Assembly: GCA_964601225.1 (NCBI GenBank)
Contig: CAZRMM010000003.1
Span: 1 to 64,000, forward strand
Direction of reading: 5' to 3'
Length of the DNA stretch: 64,000 nt
Source of the DNA: CAYRGC01 sp964601225
GTDB taxonomy: Bacteria > Patescibacteriota > Gracilibacteria > Peribacterales > Peribacteraceae
Below the pieces are notes generated by a model. That model saw only the letters and a program-made list of their open reading frames with translations, did no database searches and was not told the origin of the DNA. Position 1 is the stretch's first letter. The number at the start of each line of letters is the position of its first letter. Made by a program: the position numbers and the translations under genes. This document shows, one piece after another, positions 17,679 through 26,326 of this stretch.

Positions 17679-17734
17679 AAAACGTGAGCTAAGCGTGAAG
17701 CTATGGGTCTTTTTCGGTATCTTGAAGCCTTAAT

Positions 17735-17757
17735 CTCTAAGCCCAACAAGCTTAGAG
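17735..17757. terminator. Inverted repeat at the recJ 3' end
   Basis: CTCTAAGC-CCAACAA-GCTTAGAG is a perfect 8-bp stem overlapping the recJ stop codon. There is no T run, so a terminator role is tentative. Confidence 0.4.
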
Positions 17758-19401
17758 CTTCGTGACGTTCTTGTTCACCGGCACCCTCAGGTCCCGTAAA
17801 AACATCTGCGGCCTCATTGCCCCCTGCCAGGTATCGATGCCTATGTGCACGAGCAAGTCGAGCGGAGCGGTCGTCTCCTTGGCGAGGTGCCCGAGACCGA
17901 ATCCGATGAGCTTGCAGCTGCCGGCGCGCGCCTGCAGGTGAGTGGCGTCGCGGCCGACCGTGCGTGCGTCGGTGAGGCGCATGCTGCGCAGGACGAAGCA
18001 AGGTTCGGGATTTCCCTGGCCGAAAGGTTCCAGATCGGAGAGGGCGCGACAGAGATCGAGTGTGACGTGCGGCAGGCGCAGTTCTGCGTCGTACGCGAGG
18101 CTCGGCACGAGCAGCGAGGCGTCGAGGCGGTCGGCGACGTCTTCGGACAGGCGACGTCGCAGCTCCGGGAAGACGCGCGACTCGAAAGTGCAGCCGGCGG
18201 CCATCGCGTGGCCGCCGAAAGACGTGAGAAGGCCGGATGCGCGGTCGAGTCCTTCCGTGACGTTGTAACCCGGAACGCTTCGCAGCGACGCCGTAGAGCG
18301 CCCCTCTGTGTCCAGCGAGGCTACGAGGCAGGGTCTGCCGAATTTGTCGGTCATCTTTCCCGCGATGAGCCCGCAGACTCCGGGAAGATACCGCGGATCC
18401 ATCAGGCAGATCATGGCGTCCTCCTTCCCGGCCCGAAGCGTCGCTTCCTCCGTGAGGTCGGCGACGAGCTCCTGGCGTTCGCGGTTCCAATCTTCCAGCT
18501 GTATCGCGGCGTCGGTGTTTCCGAGGAGCGCGTCGAGTGCCACGACGGGATCGGCCATGCGGCCAGCGGCGTTGATGCGCGGCGCGAGGCGGAATGCGAT
18601 ATCGCTGCTCTTGGGCGTTCCTTCGATGCCCGCTTGCATCTTGAGGAAGACCAACGGACCTTTCTCGAGCCTGCCGAGCGCGCGAAGTCCTTCCTGCGTG
18701 AGCAGGCGGTTGCCGCCGCGCAGCTCCACGAGGTCCGCCACGGTGCCCAGAGCCGCAAGGGCCAGGTCCGTGTCGCGGTCTTCCCAGTCGTCCGCGCCCT
18801 CCGCACGCTCAAGGGCGCACACGAAGGCGAAGGTCACTCCTGCCGCCGCAGGCGGCGCCGCGACGGGTGTCGGGAGCAGCGCCGGGTGCAGGAGGGCGTA
18901 TGCGGGCGGGAGGCCGGTCGAGGGCAGGTGGTGATGATCGAGGACGATCACGTCCATCCCCCGCCGTCCCGCTTCCGCGATTTCCTTCACCGATGATCCG
19001 CCGGTGTCCGCGGTGAGCAGGAGCGTCACGCCTTCCCGCGCCATCTCCTCCACGACCGGCATCTTGAGCCCGTATCCCTCGCGCTGCCGGTGAGGCAGAC
19101 GCAGGAGCGGGAGCGCCCCGTGGCGCCGCAGGCAGCGTGCGAGCAGGGCCGTAGCCGTGACGCCGTCGCAGTCGTAGTCCCCGAAAATCGCGATCTTCTC
19201 CTTTTTCGTCACAGCACGCGTCACACGATCGATCGCTTTGGGAAGATCCGGAAGGTTCTCAATGGGGAACGGTCTGTCGGCGACGAGATCCATGCCTCGG
19301 TGTGATCGGAGCGCCTTCGTGAGCGACGGGATATCGGCATGCGGCTCCATCGCCTGGCGTTCATGCCAGCGTTTGCCGGTGAGGGAGAGGAACTCGATCA
19401 C
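17752..19401 (-). CDS. recJ: Single-stranded-DNA exonuclease RecJ
   Basis: 549 aa. A 5'-3' ssDNA exonuclease of the DHH superfamily used in recombination and repair. DHH motifs: IAFIFGDYDCDG-type segment (FGDYDCDGVTA, about 72-82; the usual third Ala is Cys here), VIVLDHHHLPS, and the DHHA1 motif SFGGHAMAAG, followed by the C-terminal OB region with FGQGNPEPCF. A GTG at 19401 gives the start, placing LTGKRWHERQ at the N-terminus as in other RecJ proteins. Stands alone on the minus strand, convergent with the HTH gene. Confidence 0.95.
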   Translation of the reverse strand: MIEFLSLTGKRWHERQAMEPHADIPSLTKALRSHRGMDLVADRPFPIENLPDLPKAIDRVTRAVTKKEKIAIFGDYDCDGVTATALLARCLRRHGALPLLRLPHRQREGYGLKMPVVEEMAREGVTLLLTADTGGSSVKEIAEAGRRGMDVIVLDHHHLPSTGLPPAYALLHPALLPTPVAAPPAAAGVTFAFVCALERAEGADDWEDRDTDLALAALGTVADLVELRGGNRLLTQEGLRALGRLEKGPLVFLKMQAGIEGTPKSSDIAFRLAPRINAAGRMADPVVALDALLGNTDAAIQLEDWNRERQELVADLTEEATLRAGKEDAMICLMDPRYLPGVCGLIAGKMTDKFGRPCLVASLDTEGRSTASLRSVPGYNVTEGLDRASGLLTSFGGHAMAAGCTFESRVFPELRRRLSEDVADRLDASLLVPSLAYDAELRLPHVTLDLCRALSDLEPFGQGNPEPCFVLRSMRLTDARTVGRDATHLQARAGSCKLIGFGLGHLAKETTAPLDLLVHIGIDTWQGAMRPQMFLRDLRVPVNKNVTKL

Positions 19402-19586
19402 GGGCGTTTACGATAACAGACACGGCGTCCGTTCGGGGAAGGTCGTGAGGTTTTTATGTGCCGCCGCTCGGTTATCGGCTTTGCGGAGATCAATGCGGCG
19501 TTCTGTCGGTCGGCGGAACGGGAGGAAAAAAACGTATGGTCCGTGAAAAAAACAGATACCGCTTGTCCGTCTCTCAGTCTTTCCCT

Positions 19587-20165
19587 TTAGCGAACGAATT
19601 TCTCCATCTTTCGTGCCTTACGGATCACGAAGTACGCGGCCGGGATCATGGCGAGCACGACGAGCATGCTCTCCGGTCCCGAATGCACGAGATAGCTGTC
19701 GCGGTAGTACTGCACGACGTTCGGGAGTTCGATCGGCGTCACGCGATATTGGTTTTCCTGGAGACGGCGCAGAAGACGTTCTTGAATGCGATCGGAGGTG
19801 GACAATCCCACGTTTGCTCCCGGGTGAAGCGAAGGATCGGAACTTGAGGATTCTGCCGCTGCGTGCGTGCCGAAGGATGACGATGTATCGCTCAGATGCG
19901 GAGTGACGACCTCTTCGATGATCGGAGATTCGGTTTCGGATTCGTCCCACCAGTCTTTCACGCTTGGCCGAGCGCTCTTCTGCTGGCCCTGAAGTCTGGC
20001 CTCACGCTCCATCACGCTCTTCTCCGCGCTGCGGGGATTGAGACGCTGGGTTTGCTTCGCGTTCATGTAGAGGACATCCTCTGGTCCGAGATAAATCTGC
20101 GCCAGCGCCATGCTCGGGAGCACAAGGGCGGCAATGCCGAGAAGTGTGTATTGGTATGAACGCAT
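19587..20165 (-). CDS. Secreted or membrane-anchored protein, 192 aa
   Basis: A signal peptide (MRSYQYTLLGIAALVLPSMA, cut near ALA-Q) is followed by a polar, Ser-rich middle region and a C-terminal membrane helix (SMLVVLAMIPAAYFVIRKAR) ending in basic residues, like proteins held in the membrane by a C-terminal tail. I start at the ATG at 20165; the longer frame upstream overlaps nothing useful. It lies 28 nt after the gene for the DxDxDG protein on the same strand, so both may form one envelope operon. Family not recognised. Confidence 0.75.
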   Translation of the reverse strand: MRSYQYTLLGIAALVLPSMALAQIYLGPEDVLYMNAKQTQRLNPRSAEKSVMEREARLQGQQKSARPSVKDWWDESETESPIIEEVVTPHLSDTSSSFGTHAAAESSSSDPSLHPGANVGLSTSDRIQERLLRRLQENQYRVTPIELPNVVQYYRDSYLVHSGPESMLVVLAMIPAAYFVIRKARKMEKFVR

Positions 20166-20193
20166 CGTCGTAGTATAGCGGATTTGAGTCTTT

Positions 20194-21249
20194 TTAGCAA
20201 TTCTGTCCTCCGGAGAGGATGCACTTGTAATAGGTTTGCATGTCACTGATGCCATCCTGCGTGGTGGACCACAGACGCGGATCGGTTTCGCCGCTATCGA
20301 TCTTTCCATTCAGGTTTTTATCTTCTCCCATCCAGCGGCCATAGAGCAGTTCCTTGCAGTCGCGACCCACGTTATCCCCGCAGATGCGGTTCTGGGTGAA
20401 TTGACGGCAGTAACCGTCGCAGAGTCCGTCGTTGTCCGTATCTTTTTTAAGAGGGTCGGTGTCCCCCAGATCCACGTTCCCGTCGTGGCCGCGGTCTTCC
20501 AGGCCGTCGATCAGACCGTCCCCGTCGGTATCGCGACGCAGAGGATCCGTGCCAAGCAGCAGTGCCTCCACTCCGTCGAAGATGCCGTCACTGTCGCTGT
20601 CGGGGCTTTCGGGATCCGTCCCGAGGGACTTTTCCATTTCCGCATTTAAGCCGTCACCATCGCGATCGGATCCCATGGGCAGGGATTTCTCGGACATGAC
20701 GTAGCACGTTGTTCCCGGCTTGAATTTCTCAATTTGATGGCGGATGGGTCCGTTTGTCGGCATGGCCTCCAGTTCCTTCTTTGTCGGCGGATTGTAGATC
20801 GTGTACATCGGTTTCTTTTGCTGTTCGCGAAGAGTGCGCCAGGCCCGCTCGGCTTCCGAGAGGAACATTTTCCCCGGGAAACCCGATTGTGCCACGGTCT
20901 TTGATTGCACGTAGTCGTAATCCGGATCGAAGCAGTAACCCCAGTATCGAGTGGTTTTTCCTGCGTTTGTGAAAAGAATCTCCCGGGTGATCTCCTCGCT
21001 GTCGGGCGGAATCGTAAAGACCACGTTGGTTCCCGAGGGAAGAGAAAATCCCTTATCCATATCCGTGGGATCGAATGTCTTCCAGGGAATTTGTTCAAGG
21101 CTGATTTTCTCCTGTGACAGGAGCGCCTGGAGCCGCAATTCACGCGACACGCCGAAGGTGTCCGGCGCGAACATGCAGACCAGGAGCCATGCATAGCTCA
21201 GCGAGAGCAGGGAGAAGCAGACGGAGAGGATGTTTTTTCGCGATGGCAT
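20194..21249 (-). CDS. Secreted protein with thrombospondin type 3-like calcium repeats
   Basis: 351 aa. The N-terminus carries a hydrophobic signal or anchor (ILSVCFSLLSLSYAWLLVCM). From about residue 195 it has calcium-binding DxDxDG loops: DRDGDGLNAEME, DSDSDGIFDGVE, DTDGDGLIDGLED, DTDNDGLCDG. Such arrays give rigid, calcium-stabilised extracellular stalks. Several Cys residues near the C-terminus (GYCRQFTQNRICG, KCILSGGQNC) may form disulfides. It sits upstream of the 192-aa membrane protein on the same strand. Function of the N-terminal domain is unknown. Confidence 0.85.
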   Translation of the reverse strand: MPSRKNILSVCFSLLSLSYAWLLVCMFAPDTFGVSRELRLQALLSQEKISLEQIPWKTFDPTDMDKGFSLPSGTNVVFTIPPDSEEITREILFTNAGKTTRYWGYCFDPDYDYVQSKTVAQSGFPGKMFLSEAERAWRTLREQQKKPMYTIYNPPTKKELEAMPTNGPIRHQIEKFKPGTTCYVMSEKSLPMGSDRDGDGLNAEMEKSLGTDPESPDSDSDGIFDGVEALLLGTDPLRRDTDGDGLIDGLEDRGHDGNVDLGDTDPLKKDTDNDGLCDGYCRQFTQNRICGDNVGRDCKELLYGRWMGEDKNLNGKIDSGETDPRLWSTTQDGISDMQTYYKCILSGGQNC

Positions 21250-21300
21250 CGTGACATTGTATCATTTTTCGTCTAGTCTTTGAAGAGGAAAAACAGCCCT

Positions 21301-22377
21301 ATGCCACGCGATTTCTATGAGATTCTCGGCCTTTCCCGTTCGGCCTCCGCGGACGACATTAAGAAGGCGTATCGCAAATTAAGCAAAGAGTTGCACCCGG
21401 ACAAGCACAAGGGGGACAAGGCCGCAGAGGCCAAGTTTAAAGAGGTAAACGAAGCCTATGAGACCCTGTCGAATTCCCAGAAAAAACAGATGTACGATCA
21501 GTTCGGGACGACGGGGAACGGAGCGGGAGGCTTTCGCCCGGGTGCGGGCGGAGGTTTTGATTTTTCGGGATTCGGAGGCAATGGCCAGTCGTTCGACTTT
21601 GGCGATCTGTTTGAGGGGTTCTTCGGCGGCGGTCGTCAGCAACGGGGTCCTTCGAAGGGCGCGGACCTGGAACTGGCAATCGAGATTGATTTTACGGAGT
21701 CGGTCTCGGGGTTGTCGCGCGTGATGGAGTTTGAAGCGTTGCGCCCATGCGGTGAGTGCAAGGGCGACGGCGCCGCTCATGGGTCGAAAATTGTCACGTG
21801 TGAAGAGTGCGGTGGCACCGGACAGGTCACGCGAACAGCAAACTCGTTTTTTGGCGCCGTACAGCAGAGAATGCAGTGTCCCAAATGTCGCGGTTCGGGC
21901 AAGGTTCCCGAGAAGGCGTGTCCGCGCTGCGACGGCACGGGGCGCCGTCGTGAACGCGTGAAAGTGACAGTCGACGTTCCCGCCGGCATCGCCGACGGGC
22001 AGACGCTCCGTGTTCGCGGCGAAGGAAGCGCCGGCGAACGCGGCGCCTCCGCGGGCGACCTGTACGTGCACGTCCGTGTGCGGCCCGACCCGCGCTTCGC
22101 GCGCGAGGGCGACGATATCCACTCCGCGCTCGTGATCACCGTCCCGGACGCCGTCCTCGGCGCCGAGATGACCGTCCAGACCGTCCACGGCCCCGTCACG
22201 CTCAAGATTCCCGCGGGCACGCAATCCGGGCAGATGCTGCGCATCAAGGGTAAAGGGATGCCCGTGCTCCAGACCTCGCGCCACGGCGATCACTTCGTCA
22301 CGGTGACGGTGGAGATTCCGGGGAAGTTGAGCCGGGAGGAGAGAAAGTTGGTCGAGGAGTGGAGGAAGCTTCTATAA
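21301..22377 (+). CDS. dnaJ: Chaperone DnaJ
   Basis: 358 aa. Co-chaperone that stimulates DnaK. J domain with HPD (KLSKELHPDKHKGD, about 35), Gly/Phe-rich linker (about 70-115), and all four zinc-binding repeats: CGECKGDG, CEECGGTG, CPKCRGSG, CPRCDGTG, then the substrate-binding C-terminal domains. The ATG at 21301 is the family start. No dnaK or grpE is adjacent. It is convergent with khpB, with a GGTTGCC hairpin element directly after the stop. Confidence 0.97.
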   Translation: MPRDFYEILGLSRSASADDIKKAYRKLSKELHPDKHKGDKAAEAKFKEVNEAYETLSNSQKKQMYDQFGTTGNGAGGFRPGAGGGFDFSGFGGNGQSFDFGDLFEGFFGGGRQQRGPSKGADLELAIEIDFTESVSGLSRVMEFEALRPCGECKGDGAAHGSKIVTCEECGGTGQVTRTANSFFGAVQQRMQCPKCRGSGKVPEKACPRCDGTGRRRERVKVTVDVPAGIADGQTLRVRGEGSAGERGASAGDLYVHVRVRPDPRFAREGDDIHSALVITVPDAVLGAEMTVQTVHGPVTLKIPAGTQSGQMLRIKGKGMPVLQTSRHGDHFVTVTVEIPGKLSREERKLVEEWRKLL

Positions 22378-22379
22378 GA

Positions 22380-22450
22380 AACCAAGCAACCGAGAAACCA
22401 GGTAACCAGGAAATCCTGGTTACATGGTTGCCTGGAATCCTGGTTGCTTC
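22380..22450. repeat. GGTTGCC/GGTTACC iterated hairpin element, copy 2
   Basis: The left arm has CAAGCAACCGAGAAACCAGG and TAACCAGG; the right arm has CCTGGTTACATGGTTGCC and TGGTTGC. It lies between the convergent dnaJ and khpB stops. Confidence 0.85.
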
Positions 22451-22451
22451 C

Positions 22452-22991
22452 TCAGATATCAAGATTCTCCAACCCGTCGTCCTTGCTGATCACGGGCGTG
22501 AGTTCCTCGCTCGTCTTCCCCTTCTCTTCTTCCTTGAGGCGCATGACGACCTGGCGGTACTCGCCCTCACCCACGCTTTCGGTCATGAGGTCGCTCAGGG
22601 CGGGCGTGTTGGCGACATGCAGGTGCACGATGCGGCGGAAGTACGGGCTCATCGGCGCGAGCGCGATGCGGTTGCCCGTACGGCGGACGAAGTCGGCTTT
22701 CTGCTCGGCGATGCGGCGCACCTTATCTTCCTGCATGCGGCGGTAGCCGTCGATATCGAGGACGATGAAGGGGCTGCGGTCCAAGCTCTCCTTGGTACGG
22801 ACGATCGACTTCAGGAGATGCTGTACCGAGTTGAGCGTTTCGCCGTGCCAGCCGATGAGGCGGCTCGCCTCCGGGGAAACGATATCGACGCGCGTAATGT
22901 CACCCTCCTGGCTCACGACCAAGTCCGTGAACGGGAGCGAAAGAAGTTCCAAGAGCTTGCCGAGGATGTCTTTGACGGAAGAAACGTCCAT
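22452..22991 (-). CDS. khpB: RNA-binding protein KhpB/Jag
   Basis: 179 aa. A KH domain (SRLIGWHGETLNSVQHLL) and an R3H domain (MSPYFRRIVHLHVANTPALS, then TESVGEGEYRQVVMRL) are clear; an N-terminal Jag_N domain is absent or very short. In other bacteria KhpB, with KhpA, binds many RNAs and affects cell elongation; it is usually next to yidC. Here yidC is at 47 kb, so that old cluster is broken. The charged C-terminal tail (LKEEEKGKTSEELTP) is unremarkable. Confidence 0.92.
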   Translation of the reverse strand: MDVSSVKDILGKLLELLSLPFTDLVVSQEGDITRVDIVSPEASRLIGWHGETLNSVQHLLKSIVRTKESLDRSPFIVLDIDGYRRMQEDKVRRIAEQKADFVRRTGNRIALAPMSPYFRRIVHLHVANTPALSDLMTESVGEGEYRQVVMRLKEEEKGKTSEELTPVISKDDGLENLDI

Positions 22992-23040
22992 AAGAGAGGG
23001 GGTTCGTCTCCAAGAGTACCAGCCGCGTCCCGTTTTCCCA

Positions 23041-23120
23041 AAAACCAGTTACGAGTGTCGAGTGTCGGGTAGCGAGTCATTTTTTCGCTCTCGACACCCG
23101 CAACTCGACACCCGACACCT
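23041..23120. repeat. GTCGAGTGTCGGGT iterated hairpin element, copy 1
   Basis: The left arm is CGAGTGTCGAGTGTCGGGTA, the loop is GCGAGTCATTTTTTCGCT and the right arm is TCGACACCCGCAACTCGACA with CCCGACACC. It sits between hup and khpB, just past the hup terminator. Confidence 0.8.
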
Positions 23121-23123
23121 TAA

Positions 23124-23153
23124 CGAAAAAGCCCCCGTTCTCACGGAGGCTTC
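23124..23153 (-). terminator. Rho-independent terminator of the HU gene
   Basis: On the minus strand AAGCCTCCGT-GAGA-ACGGGGGCTT is followed by a T run. The hairpin is about 10 bp with one wobble/mismatch and ends 24 nt after the hup stop. Confidence 0.85.
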
Positions 23154-23176
23154 TTGATGACGATGAATCGTCGGAT

Positions 23177-23452
23177 TTAGCGAACGGCGTCCTTGAGCGT
23201 CTTGCCGGCCTTGAAGGACGGGACCTTCATCGCGGGGATGGAGATCTTCTGGGAGGGATTCCGGGGGTTCACGCCCGTGCGAGCGGCGCGGTGCGAGAGC
23301 TTGAAGGTGCCGAAGCCCGTGATCGTGACCGGCTGACCCTTCTTGAGGTTCTTGATGACGATATTGATGATCGCCTGGAGCGAGTCCGCGGCGGCGCGCT
23401 TCGTGATGCCTGCGGCATCCGCGATCGCGGCGATGAGGTCCTGCTTGGACAT
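23177..23452 (-). CDS. hup: HU-family DNA-binding protein
   Basis: 91 aa. A histone-like dimer that bends DNA. SKQDLIAAIADAAGITKRAA, the core TITGFGTFKLSHRAARTGVN and the DNA-binding arm PRNPSQKISIPAMKVPSFKA are all typical. I start at the ATG at 23452; nine codons of extra frame upstream do not fit the family. Monocistronic, ending in a strong terminator. Confidence 0.97.
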   Translation of the reverse strand: MSKQDLIAAIADAAGITKRAAADSLQAIINIVIKNLKKGQPVTITGFGTFKLSHRAARTGVNPRNPSQKISIPAMKVPSFKAGKTLKDAVR

Positions 23453-23479
23453 AAAAGGGATGGGGGAAGAGGTAGACAC

Positions 23480-23850
23480 CGGAAGTCTAGCCCCGCTTTC
23501 CGCTTGTGCAAGCCATCGTGTTCGCGTTTTTGGCTTGCATAAGGCATGTTTCTTTTACAATGGCTTTCATAAGCCAAAAATAATGAGTACCAAAAATGTA
23601 CGAGAAATAGTATAAAACAGCCCTTTTCGTCTATGGCATGGCAAAATTTTCACTCGTCAACGACTGGTGGTGATTCGTCATTTTCGCCGAATTACGTCTT
23701 CAAGCGTCGTGAATCGCGGATTACAGGAAGCGAAAGACGCTTTCTTTTTCCATTCGTTTTTTGACACGTGCTCCCTCTCCTCTCTACCCTCCCGCTCGTT
23801 GCCCGGAGCCGGAACGTCGCTCCGCGTTTTTTCTTCTCCACTACGTTCAC
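23480..23850. other. Intergenic region between hup and topA
   Basis: Divergent promoter region, richer in A and T than its surroundings. TTGCAT-16-TACAAT near 23534-23561 is a fair plus-strand promoter. A ten-codon frame (MSTKNVREIV) starts at 23583 but is too short to call. TTGACA near 23759 lacks a good -10. Confidence 0.4.
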
Positions 23851-26199
23851 ATGACAAAGCATCTCGTTATCGTCGAGTCTCCCGCTAAGGCCAAGACCAT
23901 TAAGAGGTTCCTCGGGAAGGATTTTCTCGTAGAAGCCAGCATGGGCCACGTCCGCGATCTCCCGGGAAGCACGCTCGCGGTGGACGTGGAGAACGATTTC
24001 GAGCCCGAGTACGAAGTGCCGAAAGAGAAGCAGGCAACCGTCAAAAAATTGAAAGAATCCTTGAAGAAGGCGGACGACCTCTGGATCGCGACTGATGAAG
24101 ACCGCGAGGGGGAAGCCATCGGCTGGCACCTCACGCAGGTGCTGAAAGAGGATCCGAAGACCACAAAGCGCATCGTCTTTCATGAGATCACCGAAAGCGC
24201 GATCAAGGCAGCCGTAGAGAATCCGCGCACGCTCAATGCCAAGCTTGTCGACGCGCAACAGGCGCGTCGCGTGCTCGACCGTCTCGTCGGTTACACCCTC
24301 TCGCCGTTTCTCTGGAAGAAGGTGTATCGCGGGCTTTCCGCAGGGCGCGTGCAGTCGGTTGCCGTGAAGATCATCGTGGACCGAGAGCGTGAGATCAAAG
24401 CGTTCAACCCGGTGGAGTACTGGTCCATGGAGGCCCTCCTCAAGAAAGAGGACGGCAAGGAGTTCACCGCGTCGCTTCAGAAGAAGGACGGCAAGAAACT
24501 CGAAATGACGGGCAAGGAGCAAGTCGACGGCATCCTCAAGGACCTCGAAAATGCGAAGTATGTCGTGGGAGCGATCGACGAGAAGGAAGTGAAGAAGACG
24601 CCGCCCGCGCCGTTCACCACCTCGACGCTCCAGCAGGAAGGCGCACGAAAACTCGGCTTTTCCGTGAAACAGACGATGGTCGTGGCGCAGCAGCTCTACG
24701 AAGGCATCGACATCGGCGACGAGGGTCACAGCGGTCTCATCACCTACATGCGTACCGACTCCGTGAATCTGAGCGAGAAGGCGATCGCCGACGCCAACGA
24801 GACGATCCAAAAGCTCTACGGTCGCGAGTACGTGCTCAGCGAACCGCGCAAGTACAAGACGAAGGCGAAGGGCGCGCAGGAGGCGCACGAAGCCATTCGT
24901 CCGACCGAGATCAGCCGCACGCCGCAGTCGCTTGCGAACGTGCTCGACCATCAACAGCTCAAGCTTTACACGCTCATTTGGAACCGCACGATGGCGACCC
25001 AGATGGCTGCGGCGGAGCTCAAGCGCGTGGGAGCCGACATTACCGCCGGCAATTACGCGTTCCGTGCCACGGGCCAAACAGTGACTTTCGACGGTTTTCT
25101 TCGTGTGTACCAGGAGGGAAAAGATGAGGGGGATGTTCTGCAGGAAGACGAGCAGGACGGCGAGAAGCTTCTCCCTCCGCTCGCGGTCGGCGAAGCACTC
25201 GATCTCTCCGAGCCGCTCAGGCCCGAGCAGCACTTCACGAAGCCGCCCCCGCGCTACACGGAAGCGAGTCTCGTCAAAAAATTAGAAGAGGAAGGCATCG
25301 GTCGTCCGAGCACCTACGCGCCCACGATCTCCACGATCCAGCAGCGCGGGTATATCAAGAAGGAGGGAAAGCAGCTGATGCCGGAGGACGTGGCGTTCAC
25401 CGTTACGGATCTTCTCGCCGAGCACTTCACGGACATCGTGAACCTCGCCTTCACGGCGAAGATGGAGCAACAGCTCGACGACATCGCCGACGGCGGCGAG
25501 ACGGGCGCGCAATTCCTCGGGGCCTTCTACAAGCCTTTTAAGAAGCTTGTCGACAGCAAAACGCAGGAGATTCAGAAGAAGGATGTCATGAAGGAGCGCA
25601 TCGTCGGCATCGATCCCAAGACCGGTCTCGAAGTGATCGCGAAGCTCGGACGCTTCGGTCCGTTCGTGCAGCTCGGACGCATGCCGGAGGCGGAAAAAGG
25701 AAAGAAGGTGAAGAAGGAGGACAAGCCGAAGAGTGCGTCCATCCCGAAGGGCATTTCGATCGATGCGCTCACGCTCGAAGTGGCGCTCGCGCAGCTCTCC
25801 TTCCCGCGCGATCTCGGCATGCATAACGGCGCGCCGCTCGTCGTGGCCATCGGCCGCTTCGGCCCGTACATCAAGAACGGCGAGACCTCGGTGAGCCTGC
25901 GCGACGGCCTCAACGACCCCGCGACGATCGATTTCGATACCGCGGTGAAGCTCCTCACGGAGGTGAAGGAGCAGCGCAAGAAGGCGGCGGAACCGCTCAA
26001 GACCTTCGGTGCGGATCCCGTCTCCGGCGGCATCATCTACGTCAAAGACGGCCGCTTCGGCCCGTACGTCACCGACGGCAAGACCAACGCGAGCCTCGGG
26101 AAGAACTACGACCCGGCGACGATCACGCAAGCGCAGGCCGAGGAGATCCTCGTCAAAAAGCGCGCTCGCGGTCCGGCGAAGTGGAAGAAGCGGGGGTAA
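23851..26199 (+). CDS. topA: DNA topoisomerase I
   Basis: 782 aa. It relaxes negative supercoils. The Toprim domain has LVIVESPAKAKTIKRFLG at the N-terminus and DEDREGEAIGWHL (about 78-90). The active-site Tyr is in SGLITYMRTDSVNLS (about 305). The C-terminal part has three small repeats of the bacterial TopA C-terminal type (LGRFGPFVQLGR, IGRFGPYIKNGE, DGRFGPYVTDGK) instead of four-Cys zinc fingers. The ATG at 23851 matches the family start. The 370-nt upstream gap holds no other convincing gene. Confidence 0.98.
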   Translation: MTKHLVIVESPAKAKTIKRFLGKDFLVEASMGHVRDLPGSTLAVDVENDFEPEYEVPKEKQATVKKLKESLKKADDLWIATDEDREGEAIGWHLTQVLKEDPKTTKRIVFHEITESAIKAAVENPRTLNAKLVDAQQARRVLDRLVGYTLSPFLWKKVYRGLSAGRVQSVAVKIIVDREREIKAFNPVEYWSMEALLKKEDGKEFTASLQKKDGKKLEMTGKEQVDGILKDLENAKYVVGAIDEKEVKKTPPAPFTTSTLQQEGARKLGFSVKQTMVVAQQLYEGIDIGDEGHSGLITYMRTDSVNLSEKAIADANETIQKLYGREYVLSEPRKYKTKAKGAQEAHEAIRPTEISRTPQSLANVLDHQQLKLYTLIWNRTMATQMAAAELKRVGADITAGNYAFRATGQTVTFDGFLRVYQEGKDEGDVLQEDEQDGEKLLPPLAVGEALDLSEPLRPEQHFTKPPPRYTEASLVKKLEEEGIGRPSTYAPTISTIQQRGYIKKEGKQLMPEDVAFTVTDLLAEHFTDIVNLAFTAKMEQQLDDIADGGETGAQFLGAFYKPFKKLVDSKTQEIQKKDVMKERIVGIDPKTGLEVIAKLGRFGPFVQLGRMPEAEKGKKVKKEDKPKSASIPKGISIDALTLEVALAQLSFPRDLGMHNGAPLVVAIGRFGPYIKNGETSVSLRDGLNDPATIDFDTAVKLLTEVKEQRKKAAEPLKTFGADPVSGGIIYVKDGRFGPYVTDGKTNASLGKNYDPATITQAQAEEILVKKRARGPAKWKKRG

Positions 26200-26204
26200 A
26201 TGGG

Positions 26205-26326
26205 AGATTGTCACCCTGAGGCGCGAGCCACTGTGTCGTGGTTCGAGGCTCGTGAGCCGAGCTCACTCGCACCTCACCATGACACAGTGATGCTGAGAGC
26301 GAGCCTCGAAGGGCGACAATCGATCA
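26205..26326. repeat. Long imperfect hairpin of the CCTGAGG/CCTTCGAGG family, copy A
   Basis: About 118 nt. The outer stem is GATTGTC/GACAATC with CCCT/AGGG, the inner stem CACTGTGTC/GACACAGTG, and the apical stem GTGAGC-CGA-GCTCAC. The reverse complement of copy B (53836-53945) is nearly identical, with compensatory changes in both stems. It lies between the convergent topA and the TPR membrane gene. Confidence 0.85.

Noticed and set aside
17423..18490. 355-codon minus-strand ORF overlapping recJ
   Set aside because: Alternate-frame shadow rich in Arg and Pro; recJ explains the region and the HTH gene explains the rest.
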